Both the position numbers and the translations under genes were made by a program. Below the pieces are notes generated by a model. That model was given only the letters and a program-made list of their open reading frames with translations. It made no database searches and had not been told where the DNA came from. 64,000 nucleotides of DNA, from contig CANQUI010000001.1 in the NCBI GenBank assembly GCA_947626995.1, forward strand, positions 59,234 to 123,233, read 5' to 3'. The stretch is from an uncultured Eisenbergiella sp. GTDB taxonomy: Bacteria; Bacillota; Clostridia; Lachnospirales; Lachnospiraceae. Below are positions 8,706-18,352 of this stretch, in pieces (the first letter of the stretch is position 1; each line of letters starts with the position of its first letter).

Positions 8706-9792
8706 CTGTTACAAGCTGGTAAAGGGCGCGGGAAAGAGCATTGGAATTTATAACCTGACCAGGAGCCTGGTACAGAATCTGGCGCGTTCGCAGGAAGTTC
8801 GTCTGCGGACGGACGAGATCGTGGTACTGGGCAATTCCTACAACCGGGACGATTTTGCAATAGAAGGCGTTCGTTTTGTGCAGGTGCCGGGCAACCCGCT
8901 CAGCAGAGGCAACGTTTTGCTGTGGGAGCTGTTTGGCGTGGTCTTTTGGGGCAAAAAGGAACGGGCGGACCGGATCCTGTTCCCCCGAGGGTTCCGGCCG
9001 CTTTTCTGCACGATCCCGGACGCGATCATCGTACACGATCTGATCCCCTTTTATTATCATGAGACGTTTCCCCACACGCTTAACAGGCTGGAAAACGCCT
9101 ATATCATGAACCGCCTGAAAGCGTCCATCAAACGGGCGGATCGGGTAATTACCATTTCGGAATTTTCCAGAAAGGAGATACAGAGGATCTGTCCGGGATG
9201 TATGGAACGGGTGCGGGTCATTCATAACGGATATAACGATGTCAGCTGCGGAACGCCGGACAGGACGGCGGCGCCGTATCTATACGCTACCACGACCCAA
9301 ATGCCCCACAAGAACGCCGGAGGAATCCTGAAGGCATATCAGGAGTACCGCAGGATCAGCGACCGGCCTTTGGATTTGGTGGTGGTGGGGATTCCCGATA
9401 CAAAACCGTATGGGATCGACGAGGAGACGGCGGCGCATATCCGATGTTATCCCTATATCCGGGAATTTGAGACCATGTGTAAACTCCTGAAGGGAGCCAG
9501 CGCCTTTTTGTTTCTTTCTTTGATGGAGGGGTTTGGATTTCCCCCTCTGGAGGCGATGCAGCTGGGAGTCCCCGTGGTATGTTCCAATTCCAGCTCTCTG
9601 CCGGAAGTCACGGCGGATGCGGCGCTTCTGGTAGATCCCCAAAAACCGGAGGAGGCGGCAAGGGCGCTGCAGCGGGTTCTGACGGACCAGGCGCTCCGGG
9701 AGGAACTGATTCAAAAGGGATATGAGAATATCGGCAGATTTTCCTGGGACAGCCGGGCAAAACTCTATTGGAAGGCGCTAAAGGAAGCATAA
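8689..9792 (+). CDS. GT4 family glycosyltransferase
   Basis: 367 residues with the two-domain GT-B layout. The C-terminal half holds EGFGFPPLEAMQLGVPVV, the E-x7-E signature of retaining family 4. The middle part AIIVHDLIPFYYHETFP and the ATTTQMPHKNAGGILKAY block resemble mannosyl- and rhamnosyltransferases of EPS clusters. No membrane segments. It overlaps the Wzy-like gene by 17 bases and runs directly into another GT4. Donor and acceptor are unknown. Confidence 0.9.
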   Translation: MRLVIDCYKLVKGAGKSIGIYNLTRSLVQNLARSQEVRLRTDEIVVLGNSYNRDDFAIEGVRFVQVPGNPLSRGNVLLWELFGVVFWGKKERADRILFPRGFRPLFCTIPDAIIVHDLIPFYYHETFPHTLNRLENAYIMNRLKASIKRADRVITISEFSRKEIQRICPGCMERVRVIHNGYNDVSCGTPDRTAAPYLYATTTQMPHKNAGGILKAYQEYRRISDRPLDLVVVGIPDTKPYGIDEETAAHIRCYPYIREFETMCKLLKGASAFLFLSLMEGFGFPPLEAMQLGVPVVCSNSSSLPEVTADAALLVDPQKPEEAARALQRVLTDQALREELIQKGYENIGRFSWDSRAKLYWKALKEA

Positions 9793-9794
9793 AA

Positions 9795-10955
9795 ATGGCC
9801 GGAAGACTGATTTTATACGATACCAGCAATTTCAGAGATTATCCCATCGGCGGACAGCTTACCAGTATTCGAAATTTTCTGCGCTATCTGGCGGAAAACA
9901 GGAGACAGGATCTAAAGAAGGTCCTTCTGGTGGGCGCCTCTCAAAATGAGGACGAGGTGGGACGAATATGCGAGATTCGGATCGAAGACGCCCCCTTTTC
10001 GTTTTTGGCGGTGACAGGGCTGGAAACGGATCTGAGCAATGTCAAAAAGTCCCTGCGGATGCAATATGTGAAGGGACTGTGGAAATACAGGGCTTTGTAC
10101 CGGCCAAAGAAAGCGGACTGCTGCTATTTTCATACGCCGGAGGCTTTCGGCGTGGTGAAGCTGATTTGTCCTGGGGCGTACTGCTGCGTTATGTCCCACG
10201 GCTCCTATATCGGAATGTGGGAAAAACTGCGGTTCTTTCGTTCTATGCCCATTGTTCGAAAATTGTTTCAGCAATATCTGATCCAGGTGATCAGACGATG
10301 CGACAAAAACTTCGTACTGGATCAGAAAACGGCAAACGAATACGCCAGATACAGCCAATCCGTGACGCAGGTGAGCAATTCCATCCGCTGCCGGGCGTTT
10401 TTGGAAAAAGAAAAACCGGCGGGGAAAATCCGGCTGCTCTATGCGGGCCGGCTTTCGGAGGGAAAAAATCTTCTTCCCGTTATCCGGGCCGTACGGGAAT
10501 CGGAGCGAATCTCCCGTTTTACCATCGTAGGGGACGGGGAGGAGCGCGGCAGGCTGGAGGCGGAAGCAAAAGGGGACGACCGGATCGTGTTTACGGGCGC
10601 CGTGTCCCCCAATCAGGTGGGAAATTATCTGCAGACCTCCGACGTGATGATCATGAATTCCAAATATGAAGGGATTCCCATGACGATCCTGGAAGCGCTC
10701 AGTTATGGCCTGCCCGTGATCAGTACAAACGTGGGAGGCATCGGCGAGGTCCTTCATTTCGGGGAGGATTCGGAATGTACGGACGGGACGGAGGAAAGCA
10801 TCCGCCTGGCGCTGGAACGAATCGAGAAAGACTACAGAAAGTATGAACGTGCGGCGTATCAGACCTCCCTGGCCTATGATTACCGAACGGTGAACCAAAA
10901 AATATTCCGCGTGCTCAACGAACAGCTCAGATGGCAGGAGGGGGATCCCGTATGA
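9795..10955 (+). CDS. GT4 family glycosyltransferase
   Basis: 386 residues from ATG 9795, preceded by AAAGGAAG; the ORF-track start at 9768 is inside the previous gene. The C-terminal domain contains LLYAGRLSEGKNLLPVI and YEGIPMTILEALSYGLPVI, the nucleotide-sugar binding and E-x7-E motifs of GT4, followed by STNVGGIGEV. It is a cytoplasmic retaining transferase. The stop overlaps the start of the following GT2 (ATGA). The N-terminal acceptor-binding half is unremarkable. Confidence 0.9.
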   Translation: MAGRLILYDTSNFRDYPIGGQLTSIRNFLRYLAENRRQDLKKVLLVGASQNEDEVGRICEIRIEDAPFSFLAVTGLETDLSNVKKSLRMQYVKGLWKYRALYRPKKADCCYFHTPEAFGVVKLICPGAYCCVMSHGSYIGMWEKLRFFRSMPIVRKLFQQYLIQVIRRCDKNFVLDQKTANEYARYSQSVTQVSNSIRCRAFLEKEKPAGKIRLLYAGRLSEGKNLLPVIRAVRESERISRFTIVGDGEERGRLEAEAKGDDRIVFTGAVSPNQVGNYLQTSDVMIMNSKYEGIPMTILEALSYGLPVISTNVGGIGEVLHFGEDSECTDGTEESIRLALERIEKDYRKYERAAYQTSLAYDYRTVNQKIFRVLNEQLRWQEGDPV

Positions 10956-11968
10956 AACAGGTGAGCGTGATCGTGCCGGTTTACCGGACGCAGGCGTGGC
11001 TGGATCGCTGTGTGGAAAGCATAACCCGGCAGACCTTTACGGATCTGGAGATCCTTTTGATCGACGACGGTTCTCCCGACGACTGTCCGGCAATCTGCGA
11101 CCGGTGGGCGAAAAAGGATGCGCGTATCCGGGTGCTGCACAAAAAAAACGGCGGCCTGATGGCGGCCTGGATGGACGGGGTGCGCATGAGCACAGGCAGA
11201 TACCTGTGCTTTGTGGACAGCGACGACTGGATCGACGCCTGTATGGTGGAAAAGCTGATGGAGGCGGCGTCGGACGGCGTCAGAGAGATCCTCTGCGGCA
11301 ATTACGTGCAGGAAGAGAAAAACCGGAGCCTTTGCATAATCCAGCCCATGCCTCCGGGCGTATATGAGGGGGAGGCGTTAAAAACCCGGCTGTTTGGCAG
11401 GCTGCTGGGGGAGGAAAAGCGTCCGGTTACGCTCTCCCGCTGTATGAAGCTGTTTTCCCGGGAGCTCATCGAAGAAAATCTGCAATGGTGCGATCCGGCT
11501 CTTGTCATGGCGGAGGATGTAAACATCACCCTCCCGGCTTTTCTGGACGCGCGCCGGGTTGTGTTGTTGGAAGGCGCGTGTTATTATCATTATCTGTATC
11601 TGCGCGAATCCATGGCGCACCGGTATGACGCAGGGCTGGCGGACAACGTGGAACGGTTCTGCAACACGGCGGAAAAAATCCTGCGGGCAAAGAACGCCCC
11701 CGACCGGGAGGGGCAGCTGGCGCGAGAAAGACTTTTGATGACCTTTTTGGTGATCAAAAATGAGGCGAGGGGCAGGCGACCGGGCTTTCGGAAACGGCTG
11801 TGCGCCATCGGCCGAAAGGACTCGATCAGAAAAGCGGTGGAAACCTATCCGCTTTCCCTTGCCACCCTTGAAAACCGGATTCTGTACCTGGCGCTGCGTC
11901 ATCCCACTCCGGCGCTGTTTGAGGGAGTGGCGGCGCTGCTTTGGCTGCGTGATCTGAGAAAACGGTAG
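10952..11968 (+). CDS. GT2 family glycosyltransferase
   Basis: 338 residues from ATG 10952, with a purine-rich GGAGGGGG ribosome site upstream and an ATGA overlap with the GT4. VSVIVPVYRTQAWLDRCVES, LLIDDGSPDDCP and the DxD site CFVDSDDWI are classic GT2 motifs. No membrane segment, so it is a cytoplasmic inverting transferase. It is paired with another GT2 of similar size 24 bases downstream. The C-terminal 120 residues are variable and likely set acceptor choice. Confidence 0.9.
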   Translation: MKQVSVIVPVYRTQAWLDRCVESITRQTFTDLEILLIDDGSPDDCPAICDRWAKKDARIRVLHKKNGGLMAAWMDGVRMSTGRYLCFVDSDDWIDACMVEKLMEAASDGVREILCGNYVQEEKNRSLCIIQPMPPGVYEGEALKTRLFGRLLGEEKRPVTLSRCMKLFSRELIEENLQWCDPALVMAEDVNITLPAFLDARRVVLLEGACYYHYLYLRESMAHRYDAGLADNVERFCNTAEKILRAKNAPDREGQLARERLLMTFLVIKNEARGRRPGFRKRLCAIGRKDSIRKAVETYPLSLATLENRILYLALRHPTPALFEGVAALLWLRDLRKR

Positions 11969-11992
11969 GCAGCGGAAAGGAAAGAAAGCGGC

Positions 11993-12985
11993 ATGGAAAA
12001 TGAAACGATCAGCGTCATCCTGCCGGTTCGAAACGGAGAGAAGTGGATCGGCGCGTGCCTGGAAAGTATTTTGGCCCAGACGTATGACCGCTTTGAGGTG
12101 CTGGTTTTGGACGATCATTCCCAGGACGGCACCCGGGATATTGTGGAGGCGCTGTGCAGAAAGGACGGGCGGATCCGTCTTTTGCAGCCGGAGAAACGAG
12201 GCGTTTCCTGCGCGCGCAACCTGGGGCTGGAGGAGGCAAAGGGAGCGTACGTCACATTTGTGGACGCCGACGACTGGCTGGATCCGGGAATCTTTGCGCT
12301 CTGGCGAAAGATCCTGCACGAATCCGGCGGGGATATGGTTTTGTGCGGCCATGCGATGTGCACGGACAACGGCCCCAAAAAAGCAGAGCCTTTTGGCCTT
12401 TCCGCCCACGACGGGGAAAATATAAGCGCGAAGGAATATTTATCCCGGTATCTTCTGCACGGCAATTCGCACTGCTGGGGGATTCTGTACCGGCGGCCTG
12501 TCATCGGAAGCGTCCGTTTCCGGGAAAACCTGACCATCGGAGAGGATCTGATGTTTTTGGTGGATCTGCTGCCTGCCCTGCGGCGGGTGAGCGTTACGGA
12601 TGCCTGCGGATATTATTACCGGATCAATCAGAGCGGGGCCATGCTCTGTCCCTTCCTTCCTGCCTATATGAACGAAATGGAAAGCTGGCGGCTGGCGGCA
12701 GAGAGGATCCAAAAGGATTATCCGGAGCTGTACGGCAGGGTCAGCGCAATCCTGGCCGTTTCCGCCGTTCTGACGGCAGGCAAGCTGGCTTTGCTGAGCC
12801 GAAAGGAACGAAGGCGGTACGGCGATTTTGTGCGCGTCTGCCAACAAACGGTGCGGGAGGCGTTAAAGACTGCGGGAGCAAGGAAGGAGCTGCCCAAAGG
12901 ATACGGGATCAAGACCGCCCTGGTGAAACGATGCCCCAAGTTGTATATGAGCCTGTATCATGCCTGGAAGCTGGCAGGAAAGTGA
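11993..12985 (+). CDS. GT2 family glycosyltransferase
   Basis: 330 residues. ISVILPVRNGEKWIGACLES, VLDDHSQDGTRDIV and the metal site TFVDADDWLDPG mark family 2; YLSRYLLHGNSHCWGILYRR and TIGEDLMFLVDLL are the usual acceptor-side motifs in capsule GT2 proteins. It is cytoplasmic. A GGAAAGGAAAG purine stretch lies just before ATG 11993. The gene lies between another GT2 and the pyruvyl transferase, so it probably builds the repeat unit that is later pyruvylated. The sugar is unknown. Confidence 0.9.
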   Translation: MENETISVILPVRNGEKWIGACLESILAQTYDRFEVLVLDDHSQDGTRDIVEALCRKDGRIRLLQPEKRGVSCARNLGLEEAKGAYVTFVDADDWLDPGIFALWRKILHESGGDMVLCGHAMCTDNGPKKAEPFGLSAHDGENISAKEYLSRYLLHGNSHCWGILYRRPVIGSVRFRENLTIGEDLMFLVDLLPALRRVSVTDACGYYYRINQSGAMLCPFLPAYMNEMESWRLAAERIQKDYPELYGRVSAILAVSAVLTAGKLALLSRKERRRYGDFVRVCQQTVREALKTAGARKELPKGYGIKTALVKRCPKLYMSLYHAWKLAGK

Positions 12986-12994
12986 GAACCGATC

Positions 12995-14173
12995 ATGAGA
13001 GAGGACCAGACTGTTTTATATATGCATGCGGGGAGCAAAAACCACGGCTGCGAGGCCATCGTCAACGGTCTTTGCACGCTGCTGGATAAGCCGCCGCTGC
13101 TGCTGAGCACCCGGGCGCAGGAGGACGAATGTTATTCTCTCCGGGGGCGATGCCAACAGATTTTGCAGGAAAGAAATCTGGAACAAAACCCGGCAGCGCA
13201 CGTTTTTTATTATGCGCGGCGAAAGCTGTTTGGCGATTCGGAGGGCGGGATGCGCTACCGTTACCGGGACGTATGCGGTAAAAACGCCCGGCTTTTGAAT
13301 ATCTCCATCGGCGGCGATAACTACTGTTATGAAAATATGATAGACCGGTTGCTTACCGCCAACCGGATGTTCCACAGACAGGGCGGCAGGACGGTGCTTT
13401 ACGGCTGTTCCATCGAGCCGGCGCTTTTAAAAAGAGCGGAGATTCTGGAGGATATGAAGCGGTACGATCTGATCGCAGCGCGGGAAAGCATTACCTATCA
13501 GGCGCTCCTTAACGCCGGGGCAGATCAAAACACGGTCCTGTGTCCGGATCCGGCGTTTCTGATGGAGAAAGAAGAGCTGCCGCTGCCCGACGGATGGGTC
13601 GAGGGCAGGATGCTGGGCGTGAACGTCAGCCCCATGATCGTAGACAACGAGACCAGGACAGGCATCACCATGGAAAACTACAAAGAACTGATCGCGCATG
13701 TGCTGCGGGATACCGATCTTTGCGTGGCGCTGATCCCCCACGTGGTATGGGAAAACAACGACGACCGAAAGCCGCTGGAAGAGCTGTATGGGACCTTTGC
13801 GCAGACCGGGCGGGTGGTCCGTATCCCGGATGCCTCGGCGCCGCAGTTAAAGGGGTATATCAGCCGCTGCAGAATGTTTGTGGGCGCCAGGACGCACGCC
13901 ACCATCGCCGCGTATTCCAGCTGCGTTCCCACGCTGGTGGTGGGCTATTCGGTCAAGGCCCGGGGAATCGCCCGGGATCTGTTTGGTACGCAGGAACATT
14001 ACGTGCTGCCCGTGCAGCGTCTTGGACAGGCACAGGAGCTGGCCGACGCCTTTGACTGGCTGGCGGATCGGGAGACAGCGACGCGGGATTTGCTGCGCCG
14101 GAAGATGCCGGCGTATCTGGACAGAGCGGCGGCGGGCGCAGAATGGATCGAAAGGGTGAGAACAACGGGATGA
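12995..14173 (+). CDS. polysaccharide pyruvyl transferase family protein
   Basis: 392 residues of the PS_pyruv_trans family (CsaB/WcaK). The N-terminal GSKNHGCEAIVNGL, the central SIGGDNYCYE and YDLIAARESITYQAL, and the C-terminal MFVGARTHATIAAYSSCVPT are the family's conserved stretches, the last holding the GxRxH motif. Such enzymes transfer pyruvate from phosphoenolpyruvate to a sugar as a 4,6- or 3,4-ketal, adding negative charge. It is cytoplasmic, so modification would occur on the lipid-linked unit. Nine bases after the GT2, with an ATGA overlap with the GH88/105 gene. Some family members have other roles, so pyruvylation is likely but not certain. Confidence 0.88.
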   Translation: MREDQTVLYMHAGSKNHGCEAIVNGLCTLLDKPPLLLSTRAQEDECYSLRGRCQQILQERNLEQNPAAHVFYYARRKLFGDSEGGMRYRYRDVCGKNARLLNISIGGDNYCYENMIDRLLTANRMFHRQGGRTVLYGCSIEPALLKRAEILEDMKRYDLIAARESITYQALLNAGADQNTVLCPDPAFLMEKEELPLPDGWVEGRMLGVNVSPMIVDNETRTGITMENYKELIAHVLRDTDLCVALIPHVVWENNDDRKPLEELYGTFAQTGRVVRIPDASAPQLKGYISRCRMFVGARTHATIAAYSSCVPTLVVGYSVKARGIARDLFGTQEHYVLPVQRLGQAQELADAFDWLADRETATRDLLRRKMPAYLDRAAAGAEWIERVRTTG

Positions 14174-15303
14174 ACGAGCTGAAGCATATGATGGAGAACG
14201 CGGAGGAGCAGCTGTTTTTGTATCCTGATCTATCGGCTTGTGAAAAAGGGAAACGGATGCTCAAAAAGGCGCTGCTGCACCAAAAGATCGCTCCCATAGA
14301 CCGGTATTCCTGGCCCAACGCCATGCTGGCGGAAGGACTGCTGGCGGCGTTTACGGCCACCGGAGACCGGCAGGCGCTGCTGGAGGTTTGCGCCTACCTG
14401 GAACGCTGGGGGAAAAAAGAATACCGGATTCATACGGCGGACAATATCATGAACGGCTCGCTGGCTTTGTGGATCGAAGGGCTGATGGATCCCGGCCTGA
14501 TGTTGGAGGAAGCCAGGCCAAAGGCCGGGGGGCTGCAGCAGACCTGCGAACAGGCGCGGGAGCGCTGCGCGGACTGGCTGAGAAAGGCGCCCAAAACCAC
14601 CGGGGGGCTGCTTGCGTACCGAAACTGGCATCCGGACTGGCTGTTTGCGGATACCATAGGGATGATCTGCCCTTTTTTGTGCCGTTACGGCGCCCGGATG
14701 AAAGACGAGGCGCTTCTGGATCTGGGGATTGCACAGCTGGAAGGCTTTTTGGAGCGGGGTATGGACCCGGACACGGGACTGCCTTATCATGGATATGATG
14801 AGAAGACCGGCGAAAAATACAGCATTGTGGGATGGGGAAGGGCCTGCGGCTGGCTGTTAAAAGGACTTTCCGGAAGCCTGCCCTGGCTGATCGGGCGGCC
14901 GGCAGCGTTTCGGCGGCTGCTGGACGCTTATCGAAAGCTGACGCGCAGCGTGCTTTCCTATCAGCGTCCGGACGGAGGTTTTTCCTGGCAGCTGCCCGCG
15001 CGGGAAGGACACCGGGATACCTCTGCGGAAGGAATGATCGGCGCGGCGCTTGCTTTTGGGCTGCGGATGGGGTATGATCAGGAGAAAGGGACGGCAGAGG
15101 AAGCGATGCAAAGGCTGTTTTTGGCCATGCAGACCTCTCTGGAAAACGGGGATATTACAGACTGCCTGGGAGAGTGCCGGGGGTTTGGAGAATATCCGCA
15201 GAGCTATCGCGCCTATCCCTGGGGGCTTGGCAGCGCCCTTTCCTTTTTCGGGGAAAAGCTGGCTTACGAAAAAACAGTATCAGAGCAAAAGGCAGACAAG
15301 TAA
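14170..15303 (+). CDS. GH88/GH105-like unsaturated uronyl hydrolase family protein
   Basis: 377 residues from ATG 14170, which overlaps the preceding stop. Motifs fit the GH88/GH105 (alpha/alpha)6 barrel: YSWPNAMLAEGLLAAF, WHPDWLFADTIGMICPFLC with the conserved Asp, LPYHGYDEKTGEKYSIVGWGRACGWLLKG, and YQRPDGGFSWQ followed by DTSAEGMIGAALA. Known members hydrate unsaturated uronic acids left by polysaccharide lyases. No signal peptide is visible, so it acts in the cytoplasm. A degradative fold between a pyruvyl transferase and a flippase is odd; it may remodel or proofread the glycan. The fold is clear and the role is not. Confidence 0.85.
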   Translation: MNELKHMMENAEEQLFLYPDLSACEKGKRMLKKALLHQKIAPIDRYSWPNAMLAEGLLAAFTATGDRQALLEVCAYLERWGKKEYRIHTADNIMNGSLALWIEGLMDPGLMLEEARPKAGGLQQTCEQARERCADWLRKAPKTTGGLLAYRNWHPDWLFADTIGMICPFLCRYGARMKDEALLDLGIAQLEGFLERGMDPDTGLPYHGYDEKTGEKYSIVGWGRACGWLLKGLSGSLPWLIGRPAAFRRLLDAYRKLTRSVLSYQRPDGGFSWQLPAREGHRDTSAEGMIGAALAFGLRMGYDQEKGTAEEAMQRLFLAMQTSLENGDITDCLGECRGFGEYPQSYRAYPWGLGSALSFFGEKLAYEKTVSEQKADK

Positions 15304-15308
15304 AACGA

Positions 15309-16844
15309 ATGGAACGACAAATGGGCCGGGTGCGGTACGCAGCGAAAAACATCATATTCGGAATGGGCGGCAACGTGATCACCATGTTGCTGCGCTTTGC
15401 GTTACGCACCATTTTCATCGCCAGGCTGGGGGAAACGTTAAACGGCGTGGAGGATCTGTACACGGAAGTGCTCACCCTCCTTTCCCTGGCGGAGCTGGGC
15501 GTCGGGACCGCTTTAAATTTCAGTCTGTACGGCCCCGTGGCCAGAGGGGAAAAGGAAAAGGTAAAGTCCTATATGCGCCTCTATCGGCAGGCGTACCGCG
15601 TCATTGCCCTGGTCATTGCGGCGGCGGGACTGCTGCTGGTGCCGTTTTTGCCGTATATCATCCGCGACCCCGGAAGTCTGACGCTGTCCCAGCTGCGGAT
15701 TTATTATCTCGTCTTTTTGTTCAATACGGTCAGTTCCTATTTTGTGGCGTATAAATACAGTCTGGCCAATGCGGAGCAAAAAAACTATATCCAGACCAAT
15801 ACCATCACCGTGACCAAAATGGTCTCTGTGTCGCTGCAGATCCTGGGGCTTTTGCTTTTGCCCAATTACATGCTCTATCTTCTGACCCAGGCGGCGGTGG
15901 AGCTTTTCCAGAAGATTTTTATCAGCCGGTACTTAGACCGGCGCTATCCTCTGTTAAAGGAAAAGGATGTGCAGCCGCTTTCGACGCGGGAGCGCACGGA
16001 AGTCGTAAAAAAGACCAAGGCGCTTTTGCTGCACCGGATCGGGGATATGGCCCGCCTGCAGACGGACGCGGTGATCATATCCGCGTTTCAGAACGTGGCG
16101 GCGGTGGGTTTTATCGGAAATTATAAGCTGGTGGTCAACTCGGTTTCCAATTATGTGAACGTGATCTTTAATTCCGTGATCTCCAGTTTCGGCAATCTGA
16201 TCGCCACGGAAAGCCGGGAAAAACAATTCGCGCTGTTTAAGGTGTACCGTTTTTTTGCAATCTGGATCTACGGATTTTCGGCAGTGGGCTTTTTCCTGCT
16301 GCTTTCGCCGCTGATTGAAATGGTGCTGGGAAAAAGCTGGGTGCTGTCTTCTTCCATTATCTCCTGGTTTTTGATCGATTACTTTCTCAAAGGGGAACGG
16401 ATCGTGCTTTCCAATTTCAAGACGGCGGCCGGCGTATTTGAGCAGGATAAATACCTGACCCTGATCCAGGGGATTGTGAACCTGGTGGTTTCCATCGCGC
16501 TGGTCCGTCCGCTGGGGCTGGCCGGCGTGTATATCGGCACCGTGGTTTCGGGACTGATCGCCAATATCACAAAGCCCATCATCATTTACCGGGTCTGCTT
16601 TGAACGGGCCGCCTGGTCCTATTTCAGGGATTTTGTCAAATATCTGGCCGTAATCGGCGCAGCGCTGCTTTTTTTGATCCCGCTTGAGAACCTGCTGATG
16701 CCGCGGGTGAGTCTTGCAGGCTTTCTTTTGATGATGGTTGTGATTACAGTGGTGTTTAACGGCCTGTTTTTACTGGTCTTTAGCCGGACAGAGGAATTTC
16801 GGTATTTGTATCATATGGTAAGCGACAGATGGAGGAGCCGGTAA
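15309..16844 (+). CDS. Wzx-like polysaccharide flippase (MOP superfamily)
   Basis: 511 residues from ATG 15309; the ORF-track start at 15174 lies within the upstream gene. The protein is hydrophobic throughout with 12-14 predicted helices. The N-terminus ARLGETLNGVEDLYTEVLTL and LSLAELGVGTALNFSLYGP resemble PST-type oligosaccharide transporters, as does the later FIGNYKLVVNSVSNYVN. It would flip undecaprenyl-linked repeat units to the outer face. Its neighbours (pyruvyl transferase upstream, acyltransferase downstream) fit export of a finished unit followed by outer-face decoration. The Shine-Dalgarno is weak. Confidence 0.9.
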   Translation: MERQMGRVRYAAKNIIFGMGGNVITMLLRFALRTIFIARLGETLNGVEDLYTEVLTLLSLAELGVGTALNFSLYGPVARGEKEKVKSYMRLYRQAYRVIALVIAAAGLLLVPFLPYIIRDPGSLTLSQLRIYYLVFLFNTVSSYFVAYKYSLANAEQKNYIQTNTITVTKMVSVSLQILGLLLLPNYMLYLLTQAAVELFQKIFISRYLDRRYPLLKEKDVQPLSTRERTEVVKKTKALLLHRIGDMARLQTDAVIISAFQNVAAVGFIGNYKLVVNSVSNYVNVIFNSVISSFGNLIATESREKQFALFKVYRFFAIWIYGFSAVGFFLLLSPLIEMVLGKSWVLSSSIISWFLIDYFLKGERIVLSNFKTAAGVFEQDKYLTLIQGIVNLVVSIALVRPLGLAGVYIGTVVSGLIANITKPIIIYRVCFERAAWSYFRDFVKYLAVIGAALLFLIPLENLLMPRVSLAGFLLMMVVITVVFNGLFLLVFSRTEEFRYLYHMVSDRWRSR

Positions 16845-18341
16845 ATGCTTTTTAATTCATTCCCTTTTCTTATTTTTTTCCCCATTGTGGTACTCGTCTA
16901 TTATGCGATCCCTCATCGTTTCCGATATCTTTGGCTCTTGGTGACAAGTTATTATTTTTACATGAGCTGGTATCCCAAATGGGCGATCCTGCTGTTGTTT
17001 TCAACCGTCATAACCTGGTTGAGCGGACTGATTTTGGAGCGGATCAAGTGTCAGGACTGGGAGGAATCCAAAAAGACTTTCTGGAAAAAATGGTGCGTTT
17101 TTTTCAGCTTTGGCGCCAATCTGGCCATGCTGGGCGTGTTCAAGTACACGAATTTCGTGTTGGAAAATCTCAATCGGCTGCTGGCCGTATGCCGGATGGA
17201 GGCGCTGGACGTCAGCTTTGGGCTGGCGCTGCCGGTGGGAATTTCCTTTTATGTCTTTCAGGCGTTAAGCTATACGATGGACGTCTATCGGGATGATATT
17301 TACGCCGAGAAGAATTTCCTGAAATATGCGCTGTTCGTTTCCTTTTTTCCCCAGTTGGTAGCCGGCCCCATTGAGCGGTCGAAAAATCTGCTCCGTCAGA
17401 TCGACACGAAAAAACGGTTGACCCGGGACCGTTTTTTAGAGGGGATGTTGTTGATGCTGTGGGGGTATTTTCTAAAGCTGGTCATTGCGGATCGGATTGC
17501 GCTTTTTGTGGATCCCGTATATGAACAGGACACGGTGTTTACGGGCTGGTATCTGATCGTGGCCAGCGTGCTGTTTGCGTTTCAGATCTACTGTGACTTC
17601 GCGGGTTATTCCACCATCGCCGTGGGAGCGGCGAAAGTGATGGGATTTGAACTGATGGAAAATTTTGACTGTCCTTATTTTTCCAGAAGCGTTGCGGAAT
17701 TTTGGAGAAGATGGCATATTTCCCTCACCAGCTGGTTTCGGGACTATCTCTATATCCCGCTGGGCGGCAGCCGGAAAGGGAAAGGGAAAAAATACAGAAA
17801 TATTATGATCGTGTTTCTGGTCAGCGGATTGTGGCACGGCGCCAACTGGACATACGTAATCTGGGGTGGGTTAAACGGCGTCTTTCAGGTTCTTGGGGAA
17901 CTGACAAAACGGTTTCGCAGGAAACTGGGAGCGGTTTTTGGGGCCAGGCCGGACACCACAGGACATAAGCTGCTTGAAGCAGGCATTACCTTCGCGTTGG
18001 TGGATTTTGCCTGGATCTTCTTCAGAGCGGAATCGCTGCCGTCCGCGGTTCGGATCTTAAACAGTATTTTCCATGCAAGGAATATCTGGATCCTGTTTGA
18101 CGGTTCGCTCTATGAGGCCGGTCTGGATCAGAAAAATTTCTGGATCCTGCTGCTTTCTCTGGCGATCCTGTTTTTCGCAGACGCCCTGAAACACCGCGGC
18201 GTCCGGCTGAGCAAGTCGCTTTTGCGGCAGGAATGGTGGGTTCTGTATGCGGTTTTCTTTGTGGGTGTTTTCAGCATTTTGGTATTCGGCATCTGGGGTT
18301 CGTCCTATAGCGCCGGAAGCTTTATTTATTTTCAGTTCTGA
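16845..18341 (+). CDS. MBOAT family O-acyltransferase (DltB/AlgI-like)
   Basis: 498 residues, about ten membrane segments. RRWHISLTSWFRDYLYIPLGG and VSGLWHGANWTYVIWGGLNG include the conserved histidines of membrane-bound O-acyltransferases; the WHG histidine is the presumed catalytic one. ATG 16845 follows the Wzx stop with no gap and has GGAGGAG seven bases upstream. The family passes acyl groups across the membrane to a partner SGNH protein, which here is encoded immediately downstream. A second MBOAT/SGNH pair lies at 61573-63907. The acyl group is probably acetyl, by analogy with AlgI and PatA. Confidence 0.95.
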   Translation: MLFNSFPFLIFFPIVVLVYYAIPHRFRYLWLLVTSYYFYMSWYPKWAILLLFSTVITWLSGLILERIKCQDWEESKKTFWKKWCVFFSFGANLAMLGVFKYTNFVLENLNRLLAVCRMEALDVSFGLALPVGISFYVFQALSYTMDVYRDDIYAEKNFLKYALFVSFFPQLVAGPIERSKNLLRQIDTKKRLTRDRFLEGMLLMLWGYFLKLVIADRIALFVDPVYEQDTVFTGWYLIVASVLFAFQIYCDFAGYSTIAVGAAKVMGFELMENFDCPYFSRSVAEFWRRWHISLTSWFRDYLYIPLGGSRKGKGKKYRNIMIVFLVSGLWHGANWTYVIWGGLNGVFQVLGELTKRFRRKLGAVFGARPDTTGHKLLEAGITFALVDFAWIFFRAESLPSAVRILNSIFHARNIWILFDGSLYEAGLDQKNFWILLLSLAILFFADALKHRGVRLSKSLLRQEWWVLYAVFFVGVFSILVFGIWGSSYSAGSFIYFQF

Positions 18342-18352
18342 GGGTGGATGCG

